64,000 bases of DNA, taken from contig NZ_JACIEF010000001.1 of NCBI RefSeq assembly GCF_014196715.1, forward strand, positions 1,470,872-1,534,871. The letters are read 5' to 3'. Source of the stretch: Pedobacter zeae (GTDB taxonomy: Bacteria; Bacteroidota; Bacteroidia; Sphingobacteriales; Sphingobacteriaceae). Every line of letters starts with the position of its first letter. The stretch's first letter is position 1. A model generated the notes under the pieces. It ran no database searches. It was given only the letters and a program-made list of their open reading frames with translations, and was not told where the DNA came from. This document shows, piece after piece, positions 63,514-64,000 of the stretch. The position numbers were made by a program, and so were the translations under genes.

Positions 63514-64000
63514 ATGAAATACCTGATTGCGCTCGCCTTTTTCTTCCTTTTTAATGGTGCTACCTATGCTCAGAAAGATTGGATTTATACACCATATTTC
63601 AGTTTCGGACTTAATGTAAATCTTAACTATGGAAAAAAGCAAACTTTCCCAGGGGTAAACCTATACGGTGGTTTTGCCGTAAGCGCGGTGTTCAAAAACA
63701 GCTTCATTGCAAACTATGGTGGAAGTATATCGTTGTACCGGAAAACTGTTGGCACCAACCTTAATCCTTTGATCGATAATATTGAGATAGACTTTACCAA
63801 TTCGATATCAGCAGGATACGGTGGAAACCCTTTAAGTTATAGAAAACTGATTAGGACGATGCAGAATTCTGCTTTTTATAACATTAATTTAAACAATAAT
63901 TACTTTGGCTTACTCTCTACCAATATTGTGCTGAACAACCACAGGCGTAACCAGGTGGTGGGTTCACTTACCCTTTCGGGGCCAGGATTAAGTTTTAATT
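63514..64000 (+). CDS. Secreted protein, C-terminal part beyond the window
   Basis: The frame from the ATG at 63514 stays open to the right edge (162 codons, no stop). It begins with a signal peptide (MKYLIALAFFFLFNGATYAQ) and continues with aromatic and glycine-rich strands (YTPYFSFGLNVNLNYGK, SISAGYGGNPLSYRK) suggesting a beta-barrel or surface protein. Not recognised. Divergent from the M19/SGNH operon. Confidence 0.78.
   Translation, partial: MKYLIALAFFFLFNGATYAQKDWIYTPYFSFGLNVNLNYGKKQTFPGVNLYGGFAVSAVFKNSFIANYGGSISLYRKTVGTNLNPLIDNIEIDFTNSISAGYGGNPLSYRKLIRTMQNSAFYNINLNNNYFGLLSTNIVLNNHRRNQVVGSLTLSGPGLSFN

Noticed and set aside
1..64000. CRISPR array, prophage or integrative element
   Set aside because: No short regularly spaced repeats, cas genes, integrase, phage structural genes or att-like duplications seen.

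Overview
The window reads as chromosomal DNA of a Bacteroidetes bacterium, most likely Sphingobacteriaceae and Pedobacter-like. Supporting signs are a one-protein hybrid two-component sensor (propeller, histidine kinase, receiver, AraC domain), a GLPGLI-family protein paired with a TonB-receptor-like barrel, a BlaI/BlaR1 pair, CtlX and arginine deiminase paralogues, DNA ligase D in PE-ligase-polymerase order, and promoters of the Bacteroidetes TTG-N19/20-TAnnTTTG type. The genus is inferred by eye and not by database search. There is no prophage, insertion sequence, CRISPR array, rRNA or convincing tRNA.

Layout. 1-5.7 kb: the 3' part of a lectin/metallopeptidase lipoprotein gene and a large hybrid sensor. 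5.9-8.5 kb: a TauE/SafE permease and argS, both leftward. 8.9-15.2 kb: an arginine-centred stretch with an arginine deiminase-like enzyme, CtlX, PhnA, biosynthetic-type arginine decarboxylase and a DUF72 protein, interrupted by a 204-bp direct repeat pair. 15.2-19.5 kb: DUF1579 protein, then a translationally coupled set (PolB-like exonuclease, Imm32-like small protein, double ABC ATPase) followed by a frameshifted sialidase. 19.6-24.4 kb: RNase R, polyprenyl diphosphate synthase, a glycine-rich secreted protein, and ribosomal proteins L27 (with a long Lys/Ala tail) and L21. 24.4-25.3 kb: 970 bp of non-coding DNA holding a second, about 298-bp, repeat pair.

25.3-31.0 kb is the most interesting part. 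A GLPGLI/TonB-receptor-like operon and a BlaI/BlaR1 operon face each other, and both promoters carry the same three-half-site operator, TACGA-N5-TCGTA-N4-TACGA. This predicts a closed regulatory circuit with an unknown membrane signal.

31-46 kb: mixed housekeeping and envelope genes. These are a DAACS symporter, an ECF sigma factor with a membrane partner, a DUF922 protease-like protein, DgkA, GH20 hexosaminidase, YhhN lysoplasmalogenase, an M50-like protein with a zinc-ribbon/TPR partner, PAP2 phosphatase, a HAD protein, and a YghZ-type aldo/keto reductase. 46-54 kb: LigD with a 57-residue DUF3606 gene just upstream, a GT87-like membrane protein, a second DUF3606-like gene, a serine hydrolase, a VOC protein and another aldo/keto reductase. 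54-60 kb: a complete RND efflux operon (adaptor, pump, outer membrane factor). 60-64 kb: an unusual leftward operon of an M19-like dipeptidase, an SGNH hydrolase and a small membrane protein, divergent from a secreted protein gene that runs off the right edge.
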